A stretch of 64,000 nt of DNA from Sclerotinia nivalis. Lineage: Eukaryota; Ascomycota; Leotiomycetes; Helotiales; Sclerotiniaceae. The stretch spans positions 1,488,001-1,552,000 of the forward strand of contig JAPEIS010000003.1 in NCBI GenBank assembly GCA_029531795.1. Direction: 5' to 3'. The position numbers and the translations under genes were made by a program. The notes under the pieces are model-generated. The model did not search any database. It saw only the letters and a program-made list of their open reading frames with translations, and was not told the DNA's origin. Shown piece after piece: positions 60,448 through 64,000 of the stretch (positions are counted from its first letter, which is position 1; each line of letters opens with the position of its first letter).

Positions 60448-60575
60448 ATATCGTTTTAATATTTCATATTAATTCTATTGATACATTTTGATATCGTTTT
60501 GATACTTTCTATTAATTTTATTAATATATTTAATATCGTTTTGATACTTTATATTAATTTTATTGATATCAATCA
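60448..60575. repeat. Tandem repeat, about 43-bp unit, about three copies
   Basis: Units starting ATATCGTTTT at 60448, 60491 and 60533, each continuing GATACTTT..ATTAATTTTATT. Spacing is 43 then 42 bp. It is followed by a less AT-rich patch at about 60634-60695 that includes CGACCGCAGAG and TTTCCGGGGCTC. Confidence 0.75.
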
Positions 60576-60699
60576 ATAGACAATCAATACTAAAAGAATT
60601 TATATAAAACATTATCGATACTCTTTTAATATCGACCGCAGAGTTTATTAATTTCGAGATTTTCCGGGGCTCAAAATATTTTGCGGATGTTCTTCAAAT

Positions 60700-61585
60700 A
60701 TAATAATAATTCAAAGATATAAATTCTTCAAAAGAAACAAAACAATTAATAAAATAAAATCAATTCTAAATCAATTCAAAACATTTATAAAACAATCTAT
60801 TATAATCTATAAAAAATATATAAACCAATATAAATCAAATTTATTATATTATACAAAAGAATAAAAAATATATATAAATATAAAGAATATAAAAATATTT
60901 TGTAAAGCAAAGAAACTTAATAATAAATGAATTAGATTATATAAAATAATAAAGATTTATCTATATATTTACTTAATCGGTTTATCAAAAAATATACAAA
61001 TCTTTTCAATATTCTATTATTCATTATTAAAATCAATATATTTAATATTTTATTTTCTAAAATAAATTATAATCAATAAATCAAAAACAAAAACTACAAA
61101 AAATAAAATTTTTGAAAAAGAAAACAAAGAAAAAGAATCAATCTAGAAATAAACATTTGAAAATATATTCAATAATCACAACGAAGATAATTATTATTAT
61201 CAAATCAAATAGAAATATTATATATTAATCTAATAATTAATATTAGATTTGAAAAATATAAAAAAATCCTAATCGAATATTATTATTTATATTTCGAGAA
61301 ACCTAAATCATTATTATAGATTTTGAATCATTTAGATATTACAATACTATTATCAATTTCAATTTCTACAAAAAACTTATAATAATCAATAAAAAAGAAA
61401 ATATAGTTTATTTAAACCAAAAAATTATATTTTATATTTTAAAATAGTTTCAAAAATAAAAGATCATTTTACAAATCAAAGATTTAAAGATTTAGATACT
61501 TTAAACAAAATTCTATTAAAACAATTGTTTTACAAAGATTCTATCGATAATTTGAAAACAAATTAAACTTTGAGAAAAGGAATAT
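60700..61585 (+). pseudogene. Element K 3' end with chromodomain trace
   Basis: Recognisable at about 61140-61290 as TFENIFNNHNEDNYYYQIK, collinear with IFEKVLDNHNEDNYYYLIKW of family A. A purine run TTTGAGAAAAGGAATA lies just before the 3' LTR. The preceding integrase C-terminal part is mostly lost. Confidence 0.6.
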
Positions 61586-61734
61586 TATCACAAATTCATA
61601 ATTTATTTCTAATTAATCTATATAAATACCTCAGACACTTATTCTTTATATAACCGATACTTTCTTTCTAATATCTTCTTCCCTTCTTTGTAGAATATTA
61701 TTATATTATTAAACTATCTATTTCTATTATAATA
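61586..61734 (+). repeat. 3' LTR of element K
   Basis: Starts TATCACAAATTCATAATTTA, the 5' LTR start with G-to-A and C-to-T changes at almost every GC position. The right boundary is uncertain by a few bases. Confidence 0.65.
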
Positions 61735-62284
61735 ATACTACAATATAATATTACAAAATTCCCAATTTCATTTAATATCTTTTATCAAGTTTCTAAATTA
61801 GTAATGTAATTAGTTTATTTATTTTTATAATTTAAATAATTAATTTGTCTTTATTATATTAAATGTATAATATATTAAAATAACGGAAAAACTTTATTAA
61901 ATAGAAAAATAATTAATAAGAAATATTATTTTCTCAAAAGATTAGATTTTATATATACTAAATATATTCGAAAGAAGAAAACCTGTAATATACTATCAGA
62001 ATTATTTCATTTTATTATAAATCGAATACTATGATTTTGTTATAAATAGGAAGCAATTGTATAATAGATTTGTTAGAGGAAATAATTATTAGAAGGAACT
62101 TAAATGATCAATAAATTAAGTTTATTTGGAAAGTAAAGGTTTTTCTTTATAAACCAAAAAAATATAATTTGAAATATAAATTTCGACATACGAAAGAGGC
62201 TGTATTAATATTAAATATATAAATAAAAAAATTATTGAAATTGATGAAAACAGGTATAGATTTGTTGTAATATTTTATTGATAT
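61735..62284. other. AT-rich stretch hosting the mini-copia, nothing firmly recognised
   Basis: No LTR, terminal repeat or domain was identified. A short plus-strand stretch (about 62100-62200) keeps some coding character but has stops. It may continue the degraded gypsy that K interrupts. Confidence 0.3.
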
Positions 62285-62289
62285 ATTTT
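62285..62289. repeat. Target duplication ATTTT of the mini-copia
   Basis: ATTTT at 62285-62289 is repeated at 63900-63904 just outside the two LTRs. Confidence 0.85.
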
Positions 62290-62410
62290 TGTTGGAATAC
62301 GAAATGTAGAGTTGCAAGTATATATAGTTCTTATTGTAGTGTAGGTTCTATGGAAAGCTTATATATGAGGTTATATGGCGAATAGTATGCTGATTCAGCA
62401 ACTTCCAATA
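62290..62410 (-). repeat. 3' LTR of element L
   Basis: 121 bp, TGTTGGAATACG to AACTTCCAATA on the plus strand; close to the copy at 63779-63899. Confidence 0.92.
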
Positions 62411-62732
62411 TTCCCTTATTGCTGAAGTCCTCAAAAATGAAGCTATTCCTATTTTCTATATACTCAAAAATCATAAATCCTATTTAAGCCTTATTAAAAA
62501 CTACAATATCTAATTTCCTGTGGAGTTCAATATTTGCAGGAAAGAGTGCCTTTGATGTATTAATCTCTTAAAATCCTTTGAAGAATGATGATTAATCAGA
62601 TATTTAACCTTTTTATTTTTTGAAGAATAGAAAACAATCTCTTTACTTTCGTAGTAGTAAACAGTATGAAGAATAGTAATCAATCAAGTATTCAATCTCT
62701 TTATTTTTGTAATAGAAAACAATCATATCCTT

Positions 62733-63760
62733 TCAAATTGTATTATATTGATATTCGTTCTTTTGGGAATCTTCAATACCATCTATGAAGCTAGCTTTAA
62801 GGTTAGGGCTCTTATTTCTTCTCTTTTTCTTTGAAATCTTTTTCTCGGAATTCGATTTGGATAAGGAGGTATCTGATTCGTCTTTTGGTTTCTTTGTAGA
62901 TTTCGATTTCTTTGTGGATTTCGACTTCAATTTCGATTTCGATTTCGATTTTCTCGTATGTTTTTGTGCTTTTATATAGGAATGGCAATTGTATTGAAGG
63001 TGTCCTTTTTTTCTACAAAAATAACATTCACTTTTGTATTTATTATTCTTCCTTTTGTTTCTCTTTTTCGATTTTATGAAATTTGTAGTAATTATAGATA
63101 ATATCGTTTCGTTCGATTGAAATTTGATTATAGATTGTTCCAATGTTATATTCTGCGAAAGAGCTAATCTTTTGCTAATTTGTTAATCGGTTTGTTGAGG
63201 AATGGTATATATAAGTTGATTCATTAGTTCGGTATTGGTAATAGGATTTGTATTATTCGATAGTTGATATTGCTAATATAAAAGTTGATCGATATAGATT
63301 CGAATAGTAGTAGTTTTATAATCGAATATTTGATTTCGAAATTCGGTACAAATGTTATTGATATAAAATAAATTCGACGTTTGATCTGAAGATTTTAATT
63401 TATTTTATATACTAAGCAAATCAATAGTATCAATAAACTCTATTAGTTTCTTTCATTGAATAAATAATACTATTTTATTTAGAATAATAAATGCCTTTTC
63501 CTTTCTATCAATAAACTTAGATCTTTTATGTTTCTCAACAACAATAGTATTATTCGCAAATACTGGTTCGATATCTAAACTAACAATTATTCTTCAAACA
63601 TTGATAACAACAAAAGCTAGTTTACAAGTAGAATGAAAATCAAAATAATTATTTCCATCGAAAATAGATATAGAACCTCATTTTGATTCGTAATTCTTCT
63701 TAATCGATGATGATTATTCTATAATAACGATAGATAGTATAATTATATCAATAGAAATGC
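62733..63760 (-). pseudogene. Element L gag with intact CCHC zinc knuckle
   Basis: Copia Gag. The N-terminal half (63144-63760) is readable with some stops: DYKTTTIRIYIDQLL, NPITNTELMNQLIYTIPQ, typical of the UBN2-type gag helices. The C-terminal 136 aa (62733-63143) are open. They hold CYFCRKKGHLQYNC at residues 40-53, a complete C-x2-C-x4-H-x4-C knuckle, the only intact one in the window. A very basic Lys/Ser repeat tract (KSKSKLKSKS and KSTKK repeats) follows, presumably for nucleic-acid binding. The plus-strand ORF at 62785-62979 (Asp/Phe-rich) is its shadow. Confidence 0.85.
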
Positions 63761-63763
63761 AAC

Positions 63764-63778
63764 GCAGGCTTCATAACC
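63764..63778 (-). promoter_or_regulatory. Primer-binding site of element L (initiator tRNA-Met half)
   Basis: The plus strand reads GCAGGCTTCATAACC, which agrees with the anticodon arm of initiator tRNA-Met (GCAGGGCTCATAACC) at 13 of 15 positions and lies directly beside the LTR. The complement on the minus strand is thus a primer site for a half tRNA, as in Drosophila copia. Confidence 0.7.
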
Positions 63779-63899
63779 TATTGGAATACGAAATGTAGAG
63801 TTGCAAGTATATATAGTTCTAATTGTAGTGTAGATTCTATAGAAAGCTTATATATAAGGTTATACGGCGAACAGGATGTTGACTCAGCAACTTCCAACA
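63779..63899 (-). repeat. 5' LTR of element L
   Basis: 121 bp, TATTGGAATACG to AACTTCCAACA on the plus strand. Confidence 0.92.
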
Positions 63900-64000
63900 A
63901 TTTTATAAAGTTTATCAATTCTTTTTGTTAATACTTTTTAATAATTAGAACAAAATTCTATAAATAGATTTGTAATGAAATTGAATTGAAGTATATCTTT

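Larger units (their letters stand above)
58225..61734 (+). mobile_element. Ty3/gypsy element K, internally deleted
   Basis: LTR-like termini at 58225-58370 and 61586 to about 61734. Internally there is gag (related to A) and a chromodomain-like 3' end, but no RT or main integrase; instead two tandem repeat blocks and AT-rich filler. The LTR shares TGTCACGGGTTC and GCCTAAGGCA-type motifs with family A, so K is a related subfamily. I could not find a convincing target duplication. Confidence 0.68.
62290..63899 (-). mobile_element. Compact gag-only copia element L (1610 bp, 121-bp LTRs)
   Basis: Two 121-bp LTRs, each with 8-bp inverted ends TGTTGGAA and TTCCAACA (one base decayed at each inner end), and an ATTTT duplication. 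The minus strand carries a primer site next to the 5' LTR (63764-63778), a gag gene and a purine tract before the 3' LTR (62411-62420). No protease, integrase or RT is present, so it could only have moved with proteins supplied by another copia. It is less mutated than the large elements. Confidence 0.9.

Noticed and set aside
62785..62979. 64 aa Asp/Phe-rich ORF on the plus strand
   Set aside because: Antisense of the Lys/Ser-rich tail of the element L gag, which has a clear zinc knuckle and the expected position.
1..64000. Mitochondrial or plasmid origin because of the extreme AT content
   Set aside because: The content is nuclear-type LTR and Fot1 transposons with transition-biased decay; no mitochondrial genes, rRNAs or tRNAs are seen.

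Overview
The window is an AT-saturated block of nested, decayed transposable elements. I found no convincing host gene, tRNA, rRNA or CRISPR array. The mix points to a filamentous ascomycete AT-rich isochore: Ty3/gypsy chromoviruses, Ty1/copia elements, Fot1/pogo-type transposons and a DDE transposase of a kind I know from fungi. Paired repeats differ almost only by C-to-T and G-to-A changes, coding remnants carry many TAA/TAG stops, and TpA is very common. This is what repeat-induced point mutation (RIP) leaves. The species cannot be named from this.

Layout. 1-7462: a minus-strand copia element whose 3' LTR runs off the left edge; its 5' LTR (6889-7462) is split by a solo gypsy LTR (7030-7242). 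7463-8310: a piece of a second copia family. 8311-13061: stacked fragments of the first copia family (one minus, two plus). 13062-13484: a TA-flanked unknown segment. 13490-19112: a gypsy chromovirus on the minus strand (213-bp LTRs, duplication CTTTT). 19147-20375: plus-strand copia remnant. 20376-21536: DDE transposase remnant. 21537-29208: minus-strand copia remnant split by gypsy element A (21919-28679, 163-bp LTRs, duplication GATAT). 29209-32226: remnant of another gypsy family. 32229-47624: a Fot1-like transposon carrying gypsy element H (32316-45865, duplication CTCAA), which carries its sibling I in antisense (38243-44992, duplication CCTTA). 47627-49783: degraded gypsy gag-protease. 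49784-57988: a second Fot1-like transposon split by gypsy element J (51396-57756, 221-bp LTRs, duplication TGAAC). 57991-61734: more degraded gypsy, with internally deleted gypsy K and two tandem repeats. 62290-63899: a compact gag-only copia element (121-bp LTRs, duplication ATTTT).

How it fits together. The elements served as landing sites for each other, so insertion order can be read from what interrupts what. Chromodomain-like tails are recognisable in elements A, H, I, J, C and K, which would fit targeting to heterochromatin. No full-length element looks active: stops interrupt every pol and several catalytic residues are lost. The best-preserved sequences are short: the solo LTR, the Fot1 termini and the mini-copia. 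Most unusual are LTRs built of consecutive hairpins, and primer-binding sites that look complementary to the element's own LTR (possible Tf1-type self-priming). I did not find an undescribed host system.
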